A stretch of DNA of 64,000 nt, taken from positions 62,001 through 126,000 of the forward strand of contig CAVPDC010000020.1 of the NCBI GenBank assembly GCA_963702595.1, read 5' to 3'. This DNA is from JALORV01 sp963702595. GTDB taxonomy: Bacteria; Pseudomonadota; Gammaproteobacteria; Burkholderiales; Burkholderiaceae_F. This document shows, piece after piece, positions 8,581-17,154 of this stretch. A program made the translations under genes and the position numbers. The notes under the pieces were generated by a model. The model was not told where the DNA came from. It made no database searches and worked only from the letters and a program-made list of their open reading frames with translations. Each line of letters begins with the position of its first letter. The first letter of the stretch is position 1.

Positions 8581-9120
8581 ATGCGGCACTTCGATACGGG
8601 CAACTTCGCGACCACCCATTCCTGGTTAGCGCTGCTGCGTGCCGCGCTGACGGCAGGCCTGCTGCTCACGGCGGCGTCCGCCGGCACTGCATCGGCGGAT
8701 CCGGCCCAGCGCGTGACACTGCGCTTCGAGGCCCGCTACATCCTCGAATCCGTAGCCAGGCAGATGAATGTCACGCTGCGCCCGGACGAACCGATGCCCG
8801 TCATCCAATTCGAGAGCACGACGCCGCTCGCGCAATTCCAGGATGCCGTGGCCAAGCAGTGGAAGTTCCGCCCGCCGCTTTTCGCCAATGTGTACGTGGT
8901 CGCGCGCAACGAGATCTACCTGACGGACGACGCACGCTATTACCGGCGACTGCGCCGGACGCTCGACGAGTCGCTGGCGCACGAGTTCGCGCACTACATC
9001 CAGGCGCGTTACTTCGGAGCGAACCTCGCCGACGAAGGCTGCGAAGTCGAAGCGGTCGCCGTGCAGTTTGCCTTCACCGAGCTCAACCGGATGCCGGGCG
9101 CCCCGGGCGACGCCGCCTGA
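8581..9120 (+). CDS. Secreted protein with an HExxH zinc-protease-like motif
   Basis: It has 179 residues from the ATG at 8581, which has GAGGGG upstream; an in-frame ATG at 8494 gives a longer but poorer N-terminus. Residues about 10-38 form a Sec signal ending near A-S-A. The mature part carries AHEFAHYIQARYF, an HExxH motif, followed about 15 residues later by acidic residues (DEGCEVEA) that could supply a third ligand. This looks like a small periplasmic zincin, but I do not recognise the family. It is convergent with the dehydrogenase gene at 9138. Confidence 0.65.
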   Translation: MRHFDTGNFATTHSWLALLRAALTAGLLLTAASAGTASADPAQRVTLRFEARYILESVARQMNVTLRPDEPMPVIQFESTTPLAQFQDAVAKQWKFRPPLFANVYVVARNEIYLTDDARYYRRLRRTLDESLAHEFAHYIQARYFGANLADEGCEVEAVAVQFAFTELNRMPGAPGDAA

Positions 9121-9137
9121 CCGTCGCCGGATCGAAA

Positions 9138-10100
9138 TCAGTAACCGCGCGTCCGGTCGACCGCGCCTGTCAGGACTTCACCGCGCGACCAGCGCGCAAG
9201 CTTGTCCGCGACCTGGGCTATGGCCGGCTCGAGTTCGGTTTCGGCCGCCACATGCGGCGTGATGACGATGTCGCGTCGCGACCAGAACGGATGATCGGGC
9301 TGCAAAGGCTCGATCGCAAACACGTCAAGTGTGGCCCCGCCCAGATGGCCCGCATCGAGCAGCGCCAGCAGGTCGGACTCGACGAGGGCGGCGCCACGCC
9401 CGACGTTGACGACGTGCGCTCCGGGCGCGAGGCGTTGCAGCGCATTGCGGTCGAGTCGTCCCCGCGTGGCGGCGGTGTCCGGCAAGACGCTGACGAGCAC
9501 GTCGAGGCCATCGAGAAAACTCGCAAACTCGGCGTCGCCGGCACGGCATTCCACGCCTACGATGGTCTTGCGCGATTGCGCATGTCCGCGGACCGCAAAG
9601 CCGTGGCGTGCCAGTGTCACGGCGATGTCCGCACCGATGACACCGAGCCCGAGCACGCCGACGGCAAAGCGCTCGCGCGCCGGCAGTGGCTCCGGCTTCC
9701 ACTGCCCCTGCAACTGGTGCGCGGCGTACCGGTCGAAGCGTCGATAGGCCCGCAGGACGGCGGCCAGCACGTACTCGGAGAGTGCGCGCGCCATCCCGGC
9801 ATCCTCGAGCCGGTAGATTTCGACATGCGGTGGCAGCCCGGGCACGGCCAGCAGCGCGTCTACGCCGGCCCCGAGGTTGAAGACGGCGCGCAATCGACGC
9901 TGCTCCGCGAAGAGTGCCGGCGGGGGCCGCCAGACCACTGCGGCCTCGGCCTGGGGTGCACTGTCGTCTGCACTTGTCCTCAGCGCATCGCGCCACCAGA
10001 CATCGGCCGCGAGCCCATGGCGCTCAAGGGCAGCGCGCAGCGCGGCGGTCCAGGTTTCCGCGGTGGTCTCGCGGGAACAGAACACGACGCGCAGCGTCAT
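9138..10100 (-). CDS. D-2-hydroxyacid dehydrogenase, GhrA-like (glyoxylate/hydroxypyruvate reductase)
   Basis: This 320-residue cytoplasmic NAD(P)-dependent reductase has GVLGLGVIGADIA as its Rossmann loop. It also has NVGRGAALVESDLLALL and a C-terminal DHPFW/ITPHVAA stretch with the catalytic His, all typical of the GhrA branch. The start at 10100 lies 13 bases after the liuD stop, so it is probably the last gene of that operon. Reduction of glyoxylate would fit the aceK gene of the same cluster, but the substrate is inferred. Confidence 0.85.
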   Translation of the reverse strand: MTLRVVFCSRETTAETWTAALRAALERHGLAADVWWRDALRTSADDSAPQAEAAVVWRPPPALFAEQRRLRAVFNLGAGVDALLAVPGLPPHVEIYRLEDAGMARALSEYVLAAVLRAYRRFDRYAAHQLQGQWKPEPLPARERFAVGVLGLGVIGADIAVTLARHGFAVRGHAQSRKTIVGVECRAGDAEFASFLDGLDVLVSVLPDTAATRGRLDRNALQRLAPGAHVVNVGRGAALVESDLLALLDAGHLGGATLDVFAIEPLQPDHPFWSRRDIVITPHVAAETELEPAIAQVADKLARWSRGEVLTGAVDRTRGY

Positions 10101-10113
10101 TTGCAGCGCCTGC

Positions 10114-12147
10114 TCAGTCGTTGGCGAAGCGCACGAGTTCCGCACCTTCGGCCACCTGATCGCCGACGGCGTACAGCACCTCGGCCACGATGCCGTCAGC
10201 CGGAGCGACGATCGTGTGCTCCATTTTCATCGCCTCCATCACCATCAGCGCCGCGCCGCGCGCCACCTTCGCACCGGCCGCCGTGGCGACCGCGATTACC
10301 TTGCCCGGCATCGGCGCGGTGAGTTTGCCGCCGGCCGCCTCGTGCTGCCCGGACTGGGCAATGATGTCGACCAGCGTGAGCACGCGGTGCCGGCCGTGCG
10401 AGAAGATGTGCAGTTCGTCGCCCTGGTGCACGACGTCGGCCAGCAGCGAGCGGCCGCCGAAGGCGATCCCAAGTCGCGAACTGTCGACGCGCGTGATCGC
10501 CAGCGGCGCGTGCGCACCAGCATGGTGGAACTGGACGCCGCTGCGCGCGTATTCGAGTTCGACATCGTGCACACCGCGCTCGGACTTGAAGGTCAGCGTA
10601 CGGGTGTACGTCGTGTTGAGGCGCCAGCCGTGCGTGGAACTCCATGGGTCCGCGCTTTCGCCGCGTGCCTCGTCCGCGAGCACGCGCGCGCAGGCAAACG
10701 CCAGCAGTTCGTTGCCGACGCGCTCGTCGTGCGCATCGTGTGCGAACAGTTGCTCCCGCTCGCGCTCGATGAGACCGGTGTCGAGTTCGCCGCGCACGAA
10801 GCTTGGGTTGGCGAAGAGCCGCGCGAGGAAGTCCACGTTGTTGGCGACGCCGAGGATGTGAACCTTCGCGAGCGCGTCCTGCATGCGGGCGATGGCCTGC
10901 GCGCGATCCTCCCCCCAGACGATCAGCTTGGCGATCATCGGGTCGTAGTACGGCGTGATCTCGTCGCCGGCGCGCACGCCGGCGTCGATGCGGACGGCCG
11001 CCGGCCGATGGAATGCCTCGTTGTCTGCATTGCGCGTAAACGCGACATGCTCCGGCGTTGCGAAGTGCGCGATGCGCCCGATTGACGGGAGGAAGCCCTT
11101 GTCCGGGTTCTCGGCATACAGGCGCGCTTCGATCGCATGGCCGTCGATCTTCAGCGAATCCTGCAGCTTGGGAAGCAGCGCATTCAACCGTTCTCCTGCG
11201 GCCACGCGCAACTGCCATTCGACGAGGTCGTGCCCGGCGATCATCTCGGTGACCGGATGCTCGACCTGCAGCCGTGTGTTCATCTCCATGAAGAAGAACT
11301 TGCCGGACGGGTCGGCGATGAACTCGACGGTGCCGGCGCCGACGTAGCCGACGGCCTTGGCAGCGGCCACCGCCGCTTCGCCCATCGCGCGCCGACGCTC
11401 CGGCGTCATGCCCGGCGCAGGGGCCTCTTCGATCACCTTCTGGTGGCGCCGCTGCACCGAGCAGTCGCGCTCGAACAGGTAGACCGCGTCGCCGAAACCG
11501 TCGGCGAAGACCTGGATCTCGATGTGGCGCGGGCGTTCGATGTACTTCTCAACGAGCACGCGATCGTCGCCGAACGCGGCCTTCGACTCCCGCTGGCAGG
11601 ATTCGAGCGCAGCGCGGAACTCGGTGGTCGACGCGACGACGCGCATGCCCTTGCCGCCGCCGCCTGCACTGGCCTTGATCAGCACCGGATAACCGATCGC
11701 ATCGGACTGTTCATGCAGGTAGGTGGGGTCCTGCTTCGCGCCGTGGTACCCGGGCACCAACGGCACCTTCGCACGCTCCATCAGCGTCTTCGCTTCGCTC
11801 TTGCTGCCCATCGCGTGGATCGCGAACGGCGGCGGGCCGATGAATGTGATGCCGGCGTCGGCGCATGCCTGCGCGAATGCCTCGTTCTCGGACAGGAACC
11901 CGTAGCCGGGGTGAATTGCCTGGGCCCCGGTGTCGCGGGCGGCCAGCAGGATCAGGTCGCCGCGCAGGTAACTGTCCTTCGCCGGCGCCGGACCGAGGCG
12001 CACCGCCTCGTCGGCCAGCGCGACGTGCAGGCTCCCGGCGTCGGCGTCCGAGTACACCGCGACCGTGTGCATGCCCATGCGACGTGCGGTGGTGGTGACC
12101 CGGCAGGCGATCTCGCCGCGGTTTGCAATGAGGATCTTGCGAAACAT
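10114..12147 (-). CDS. liuD: Methylcrotonyl-CoA carboxylase, biotin-carrying alpha subunit
   Basis: This subunit carboxylates its biotin with ATP and bicarbonate and hands the carboxyl to the liuB product, the third step of leucine catabolism. It has 677 residues: a biotin carboxylase domain (about 1-450, ATP loop GGGGKGMRV), a linker domain, and a C-terminal biotinyl domain with the EAMKMEH biotinylation site. AAGGAAGGG precedes the ATG, which is only 3 bases after the lipoprotein stop. Propionyl-CoA carboxylases are similar; the liuB/liuC/liuA context decides the assignment. Confidence 0.93.
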   Translation of the reverse strand: MFRKILIANRGEIACRVTTTARRMGMHTVAVYSDADAGSLHVALADEAVRLGPAPAKDSYLRGDLILLAARDTGAQAIHPGYGFLSENEAFAQACADAGITFIGPPPFAIHAMGSKSEAKTLMERAKVPLVPGYHGAKQDPTYLHEQSDAIGYPVLIKASAGGGGKGMRVVASTTEFRAALESCQRESKAAFGDDRVLVEKYIERPRHIEIQVFADGFGDAVYLFERDCSVQRRHQKVIEEAPAPGMTPERRRAMGEAAVAAAKAVGYVGAGTVEFIADPSGKFFFMEMNTRLQVEHPVTEMIAGHDLVEWQLRVAAGERLNALLPKLQDSLKIDGHAIEARLYAENPDKGFLPSIGRIAHFATPEHVAFTRNADNEAFHRPAAVRIDAGVRAGDEITPYYDPMIAKLIVWGEDRAQAIARMQDALAKVHILGVANNVDFLARLFANPSFVRGELDTGLIEREREQLFAHDAHDERVGNELLAFACARVLADEARGESADPWSSTHGWRLNTTYTRTLTFKSERGVHDVELEYARSGVQFHHAGAHAPLAITRVDSSRLGIAFGGRSLLADVVHQGDELHIFSHGRHRVLTLVDIIAQSGQHEAAGGKLTAPMPGKVIAVATAAGAKVARGAALMVMEAMKMEHTIVAPADGIVAEVLYAVGDQVAEGAELVRFAND

Positions 12148-12150
12148 GGG

Positions 12151-12690
12151 TCAACCCTTCCTTGCGTACTGCGTCAGATCGAGCTCCGAATCCTTGAGCA
12201 CCGTAAACCATCCATCCTGCGCGTCGAGGATCAGATCGAGTCGAAGCGGAAAGCGTGGAGCCAACTCCGGCGGCACCGTGCCTTCGCGTGCGGACAGGGC
12301 GAGCGTCAGCGCACTGCCCGATGGCATCTGCACGGCGGCTTCCCGCATGCGCAGGAAGTCGCGCTGCCCCTCCGGGGTCAGCGCGAAGATGTCCCAGCGC
12401 CGTCCGGGAGGCGCGCTCGGCAGGCGCGGATCGCGGCTCACCGGCGCCGTCAGAGGGATCGAGTAGTCGCTCGGCTTGCCGTCCTTCGGCGTCAGCGTCA
12501 CCTTCATGGTGACGTCCTTCATCGAGGCACGCTGGTCAACCAGAGCGGCCGCGCGCAGTTGCGCCGGATCGATCGCAAGCAGCGCCGAGCGATCGAAGCG
12601 CGCCAGCTTCCACATTGTTGAAACCGGAATCGACGTACAGGCCGCGGCAAGCAGTGTCACCAGTGCCAGAGCGACGCTGCGACGCCTCAT
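12151..12690 (-). CDS. Small lipoprotein, function unknown
   Basis: It has 179 residues. The N-terminus is a lipoprotein signal with lipobox LLAAAC (Cys near 17), so it is probably membrane-anchored in the periplasm. The mature part has no motif I recognise; it is of mixed composition with a basic-acidic C-terminus. Its ATG overlaps the stop of the DUF4126 gene by 4 bases (ATGA), and its stop is 3 bases before liuD, so it is translated as part of the operon. Confidence 0.75.
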   Translation of the reverse strand: MRRRSVALALVTLLAAACTSIPVSTMWKLARFDRSALLAIDPAQLRAAALVDQRASMKDVTMKVTLTPKDGKPSDYSIPLTAPVSRDPRLPSAPPGRRWDIFALTPEGQRDFLRMREAAVQMPSGSALTLALSAREGTVPPELAPRFPLRLDLILDAQDGWFTVLKDSELDLTQYARKG

Positions 12691-13304
12691 GGCCCGACCT
12701 CCGGGCGATTGGTACCAAACAGTGCGCGCAGCATGCGACGGACAAAACGGAACAGCTTCGGCAGCAGCCAAAGCGCGATCAGCACCAGGACGCCGACGAT
12801 CGCTGCCGCCAGCCACGGATAGGCCATCACCAGCCAAAGGAGGCCACCCACGGCGACGTCTTCGGCCACCGAAAGCGCGACGTTGGAAAAGGGCTCCGGC
12901 GAAGTGTTGGCGGCGGCACGAGTCCCTGCCTTGGTGAAGTGGCTCGTCGCCGCCAGCGAGCCCCCGAGGATCGCGGCCGCCGTGGTCCACGCGGCGCTGT
13001 CGAGACCACCGAAGACGCCCGCGGCCAACGCGGCGCCGGCCGGGATGCGGATGAACGTCTGTATGCCGTCCCACAGCGAGTCCACGCCGGGGATCTTGTC
13101 GGCCACGAACTCGACCAGAAACATCACGCCGGCGGCGATCAGCACGAACGGGTGCTGCAGGATCAACAGCCCGGACGGCAGATCCATCCAGCCGGCGTAG
13201 CCGACCAGACCCACGATCAGCAGCACCGCATACAAGCGAATCCCGCTCGCAAACCCCAGCACCGCCGCGAGCGCGATCAGTTGCGTCAGGTCGAGCGAGT
13301 TCAC
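12687..13304 (-). CDS. DUF4126 family inner-membrane protein
   Basis: It has 205 residues from the GTG at 13304 (GCGAGG upstream); an in-frame ATG at 13340 is an alternative. Hydrophobic segments lie near residues 5-35, 45-65, 85-105 and 150-180. The stretch ADKIPGVDSLWD and the following T-F-I-R-I-P-A-G-A are hallmarks of DUF4126, an uncharacterised membrane family. It is inserted between liuC and liuD together with the lipoprotein gene it overlaps. No link to leucine metabolism is known to me. Confidence 0.85.
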   Translation of the reverse strand: MNSLDLTQLIALAAVLGFASGIRLYAVLLIVGLVGYAGWMDLPSGLLILQHPFVLIAAGVMFLVEFVADKIPGVDSLWDGIQTFIRIPAGAALAAGVFGGLDSAAWTTAAAILGGSLAATSHFTKAGTRAAANTSPEPFSNVALSVAEDVAVGGLLWLVMAYPWLAAAIVGVLVLIALWLLPKLFRFVRRMLRALFGTNRPEVGP

Positions 13305-13353
13305 GTCTGCCTCGCCGCCCTGCACGAACCTCGCCTGCACTGCAGTTGGACTC

Positions 13354-13387
13354 GAGTCGGGCGCCCGGCCGTTCCGAAGCCCGGCTC
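13354..13387 (-). repeat. Intergenic hairpin repeat, copy 1
   Basis: The arms 13354-13362 and 13379-13387 pair over 9 bp (one G-U) around a 16-base loop. The element lies downstream of the liuC stop. It shares arm and loop sequence with copies at 23529-23571 and 41662-41697, with compensatory changes in the stem. Confidence 0.55.
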
Positions 13388-13451
13388 GCTGTTCAACTGG
13401 ACGAGGTGCACGTGCGAACGCGCAGCGGTCGCGTACACCGAGTCCACATGC

Positions 13452-14282
13452 CTACATCTCTTCATCGTCTCCGTCCTGGTTCATCATCGCCTCGTACTCG
13501 GCGATCCAGCGTGGCTTCCTCTTCTCGAGGAATGCGCGTACGCCCTCGCGGCCATCGTCGCTGGTTCGAATTTCCGCGATGCGTTCAGCCGTCTCGGCGA
13601 CGAGTGCATCGTCGATCGGACGCGCTGCCAGGTCGCGCACGAGGCGTTTGGCCTCCGCCACGGCGTGCGCGCTCGTCTGCATCAACGCTCCCAGGAGCGT
13701 GTTGATGCGCAGGTCGAGCTCCTCCGGGGGAGCTAGATCGTGGACCAGTCCGATGCGCAAGGCTTGGCCGGCGTCGATTTTCTCCGCCGTCAGGAAGTAG
13801 CGCCGCGCGGCGTTGACGCCCATTGCCCGGACCACGTACGGACCGATCGTCGCAGGGATGAGTCCGAGCTTGGTTTCGCTCAGGCAGAACGTCGAACCGA
13901 TGGCCGCTACCGCAATGTCGCAGACCGCGACCAGTCCGACCCCGCCGGCGTAGGCATCGCCATGCACGCGCGCGATGACGGGTTTCGGACACTCGTAAAT
14001 CGTGCGCAGCATCGTCGCGAGCTTCATCGCGTCGGCGCGGTTCTCGTCACGCGAAAAGCCCGCCATCCGCTTCATCCAGGCGAGGTCCGCCCCGGCGCAG
14101 AACGCAGGTCCTTTGCCGGCCAGCACGATCGCACGCACGTCGGGATCCGCCCCGAGTGAACGGAAGGTCTCCGTCAGGTCGGCGATGGCCGCCTCATTGA
14201 AGGCATTGCGCACGGTCTCGCGCGCCATCCAGACGACGGCAACGCGGTGGCTGATGTGGATCTCGAGTGTGGTGGTGGTCAT
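13452..14282 (-). CDS. liuC: Methylglutaconyl-CoA hydratase (enoyl-CoA hydratase family)
   Basis: The enzyme hydrates 3-methylglutaconyl-CoA to HMG-CoA, between the carboxylase and the lyase. It has 276 residues with the crotonase fold. PAFCAGADLAWMKRM near 60-75 and DAYAGGVGLVAVCD near 108-122 form the oxyanion hole and CoA-binding region, and the L-G-L-I-P-A-T-I stretch is typical of the LiuC branch. It stands between the hydrolase gene and the DUF4126 gene within the liu run. Confidence 0.9.
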   Translation of the reverse strand: MTTTTLEIHISHRVAVVWMARETVRNAFNEAAIADLTETFRSLGADPDVRAIVLAGKGPAFCAGADLAWMKRMAGFSRDENRADAMKLATMLRTIYECPKPVIARVHGDAYAGGVGLVAVCDIAVAAIGSTFCLSETKLGLIPATIGPYVVRAMGVNAARRYFLTAEKIDAGQALRIGLVHDLAPPEELDLRINTLLGALMQTSAHAVAEAKRLVRDLAARPIDDALVAETAERIAEIRTSDDGREGVRAFLEKRKPRWIAEYEAMMNQDGDDEEM

Positions 14283-14366
14283 GTCATTGCGTGCCCAGGC
14301 CGCGCGGCGGGTATTGAACGGGCCGATGGGGCGCGGCGCAGGAGCGGTGGGTGAAGGAACTGCATG

Positions 14367-15239
14367 CTAGTCGAGGTGCTGCCTGAGGAACTGTTCGATG
14401 CGTCCGAGAGCGTCGGCACGGGCGGCAGGGTTGCCGCCGACGCGAACGCTGCGGCCATCGACGCCGTTCGGAATGTCCTTGAGCGTGCGTACCGGGGTCG
14501 AACTGTCGAAACCGTGGTAGCTGTCCGCGTAGCTGACGAACTGGACTGCGGGCGCTGGCGTGTGGCTCGTCAGGCGGCGCGTCAGGTCGTCGCACGGCTG
14601 CGGTGGGGTCCAGTCGTCGAGCGCGCCCACCAGCAGCAGCAGCGGAACCGCGGTTGCGTAGCGCTCGTTTCGGAGTGACCCGGCGCAGCTGGGGTACAGC
14701 GCAACCGCCGCCACCGGCGCGAGCGGCCAGTCGGGACGATGAATCGTCCGCAGTACGGTCGAGCCGCCGTTGGACCAGCCGACCAGTGCAACCCGTCGTG
14801 GATCGACGTCGGGCTGCGACTTCAGCCACTGGAGCGCGATATTGACGTCCTGGCGCCGCATCGCGACTGTGATGCTGCGCTCGGCACTGGGTTCGCGACA
14901 GGTCGACGTCTTGCCGCGCGCGCCGAAGCTGTCAGGCAGCAACACGTGCCAGCCCGCGGCGTTCCAGCGGGCGGCGTACTCGACGTACCGGGCGTCCATC
15001 ACACCGCGCGACGTAGTTAGGCCGCTGCACCCGTGTAGCGCGACCACCACCGGCCGGCGTCCCGGCACTGGCGCCGGCTCCCACTGCAGGCGCAGTTCCG
15101 ACGCAGGCGCCGGTTCAACCGGCGCGAAGGCCGTCGACGCTGACATCGATGCCAGGCCTGCCGCTGCCAGCAGCCCGCGCAACGGGGACACGAGTCGCCG
15201 CGACCGGCCCGCGCCGGCCCGCTTCAGACCGCGGGCCAT
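14367..15239 (-). CDS. Secreted dienelactone-hydrolase-like alpha/beta hydrolase
   Basis: It has 290 residues. Residues about 15-40 look like a Sec signal. V-V-A-L-H-G-C-S-G near 66-75 gives the oxyanion loop, GWSNGG the nucleophile Ser, and DSYHGFD the catalytic His. The family includes dienelactone hydrolases and secreted esterases; the substrate is unknown. The start overlaps the end of the acyl-CoA dehydrogenase gene by 16 bases, which indicates coupled translation. An exported hydrolase inside a leucine operon is unexpected. Confidence 0.8.
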   Translation of the reverse strand: MARGLKRAGAGRSRRLVSPLRGLLAAAGLASMSASTAFAPVEPAPASELRLQWEPAPVPGRRPVVVALHGCSGLTTSRGVMDARYVEYAARWNAAGWHVLLPDSFGARGKTSTCREPSAERSITVAMRRQDVNIALQWLKSQPDVDPRRVALVGWSNGGSTVLRTIHRPDWPLAPVAAVALYPSCAGSLRNERYATAVPLLLLVGALDDWTPPQPCDDLTRRLTSHTPAPAVQFVSYADSYHGFDSSTPVRTLKDIPNGVDGRSVRVGGNPAARADALGRIEQFLRQHLD

Positions 15240-16387
15240 CGCTTCGCGACTTCCTCGAGCATCACTTCGGTCGCGCCGCCGCCGATGGCCAGCACGCGCG
15301 CATCGCGCACCAGCCGTTCGATCGGGCTTTCGCGCATGTAGCCCATGCCGCCGTGGAACTGCTGGCAGCTATATGCGACCTCGTTGACCAGTTCGCCGGT
15401 CAGGGCTTTGAGCATGGAGATCTCGCGCACGGCGTCGCACTGCTGGTCGACGAGCCACGCGCAGTGATAGAGCAACTGCCGCGCGGCCTCGGTCTTCGCC
15501 GCTAGCATCGCGAGACGCTGGCGGATCGTCTGCTTGTTCCACAGCGGCGCGCCAAAGGCCTTGCGTTCGTTCACGTAACGATGCGTCAGGTCCAGCATCG
15601 TCAGGCAATGTCCGATCGCCATGCTCCCCAGCGCGATGCGCTCGGTCTGGAAGTTGCGCATGATCGCGTGGAAGCCCCCGTTTTCATCGCCGATCAGGTG
15701 GGACGCCGGGATACGGCAGTCCTCGAACACCAGTTCAGCGGTGTCGGACGCGAGCCATCCCTGCTTGCTGAGCGCGCGGCCCACTCGGAAACCGGGCGTG
15801 CCGCGCTCGACCGCAAATATCGAAAGGCCGCGCGAGCCTCTTGCGTGCGGATCGGTGCGCGCCGCGACGAACACCAGGTCGGCCAGCACGCCGTTCGTGA
15901 TGAACATCTTGCTGCCATTGAGCACCCAGTGGTCGCCGTCGCGATCATTCACACGATGAGCGCGCGTGCGGATCGCCGCAACGTCGGATCCGGCGTCGGG
16001 CTCGGTGACGGCGACAGCCGTGATGAGTTCGCCGGCGATGATCCGCGGCAGCCAGCGTGCCCTCTGCTCGGGTGAGCCGCCATGCGCCAGATGCGGGCTG
16101 GCCATGTCGGTGTGGACCAGCACCGTGATGATGAAGCCGCCCGAGGTGGATCGCGAAAGCGCTTCCTGGAACACGACGTTGGTCGTCATGTCGGCCTCGG
16201 CACCGCCGTACTCGGCCGGATACATCAATCCAAGCCACCCGAGCGAGCCCATCTTGCGCAGTACCTCGCGCGGCGTGGCGCCGGCTTCATCCCACGCCAG
16301 CGCGTGCGGCTCAACTTCGGCCGCGACGAAACGCGCGACCTGGTGGCGCAGGTCGTCGTGCTCCGGACGTGAGTAGACGCCTGTCAC
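15224..16387 (-). CDS. Acyl-CoA dehydrogenase, IVD/LCAD-type active site
   Basis: This is a 387-residue FAD enzyme oxidising an acyl-CoA. AVTEPDAGSDVAA and the GSKMFITNG flavin region are clear. The usual Glu before G-T-S near the C-terminus is replaced (AIGGGATEVM). A Glu at 249 in NFQTERIALG instead sits where isovaleryl- and long-chain acyl-CoA dehydrogenases have theirs. The GTG at 16387 follows the preceding gene's stop by 7 bases. A longer or branched acyl substrate, for example in acyclic terpenoid or branched fatty acid catabolism, is possible but not shown. Confidence 0.9.
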   Translation of the reverse strand: MTGVYSRPEHDDLRHQVARFVAAEVEPHALAWDEAGATPREVLRKMGSLGWLGLMYPAEYGGAEADMTTNVVFQEALSRSTSGGFIITVLVHTDMASPHLAHGGSPEQRARWLPRIIAGELITAVAVTEPDAGSDVAAIRTRAHRVNDRDGDHWVLNGSKMFITNGVLADLVFVAARTDPHARGSRGLSIFAVERGTPGFRVGRALSKQGWLASDTAELVFEDCRIPASHLIGDENGGFHAIMRNFQTERIALGSMAIGHCLTMLDLTHRYVNERKAFGAPLWNKQTIRQRLAMLAAKTEAARQLLYHCAWLVDQQCDAVREISMLKALTGELVNEVAYSCQQFHGGMGYMRESPIERLVRDARVLAIGGGATEVMLEEVAKRWPAV

Positions 16388-16394
16388 TTGCTCG

Positions 16395-17120
16395 TCAGCG
16401 GCTTGGCAGCGGCGGGATCTGGAATGTCCCGCCGGTCTTGCCGAGGGCACTGGAAACGGCGGAGCGATAGGCTCGTACCCACTCTACAAGGGCATCCGGC
16501 GCTGCCGAGAGGGCTGGTGCGTCCTGCGCCGTGACGCCGAACAGGGCTGGATCGAGCCACGACGAGGCGCGCATGTACTCGCCGCTGACGTACTTGACGA
16601 TCAGAACCTGAAACACCGGCCGCGGTGTCTTGATCCCTTCGGCCGCAAGCCATTGAGCGGCAGATGCAAAGACCTCGGCACCCTGCACCTGGGTCGGAAT
16701 CGCAGTGACCAGGCGGATGATCATGCAATCCGACAGGGTGGCCGTACTGCTGTCTTCTTTCAGCAAGACCTTTTCGACGCGGCACGATGAATCTTCGCGC
16801 CAGGAAGGGAGCTGGGTGGCACCTGTCGGTGCCGTCAGCACCAGGGCCGCTTCGAGACTGCCGCCGCGCACTCGGGCCGAGAATGCTTCAATGACTTCGG
16901 CACCGGCGCGCGTTTCGCTGATGCGCACTTCACGGACGTGCCGCCCGGCCAGCTTCCAGTCGCCCGGTGGCAGCGTCCACGTCCGGCTGCCGATTGTCAG
17001 CGCGCCATCCTGGATCGGCGCGCCGAGTGGCAGGGACTTCGCGCTTTCCGCATGTACAACCCAGGGACTGGCGGCCAGTACGGCCAGCGTCAGCAACAGA
17101 AGGTGGGCAGCTCGTTGCAT
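16395..17120 (-). CDS. Secreted hypothetical protein
   Basis: It has 241 residues from the ATG at 17120. The first 24 residues form a Sec signal ending in V-V-H-A, so the protein is periplasmic or released. The mature part has two Cys (in D-S-S-C-R and D-C-M-I) that could form a disulfide. I recognise no domain. It lies between liuB (34 bases away) and the acyl-CoA dehydrogenase gene (7 bases away), so it is co-transcribed with leucine genes. Confidence 0.75.
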   Translation of the reverse strand: MQRAAHLLLLTLAVLAASPWVVHAESAKSLPLGAPIQDGALTIGSRTWTLPPGDWKLAGRHVREVRISETRAGAEVIEAFSARVRGGSLEAALVLTAPTGATQLPSWREDSSCRVEKVLLKEDSSTATLSDCMIIRLVTAIPTQVQGAEVFASAAQWLAAEGIKTPRPVFQVLIVKYVSGEYMRASSWLDPALFGVTAQDAPALSAAPDALVEWVRAYRSAVSSALGKTGGTFQIPPLPSR

Positions 17121-17154
17121 CTGTGCATAAGTATGTGTGTAGATGGAGAAGGCG

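Noticed and set aside
8463..10322. 619-codon plus-strand frame spanning the HExxH gene and the dehydrogenase
   Set aside because: Its composition is Arg/Ala/Gly-rich without domains, and it runs antisense to a clear GhrA-like protein.
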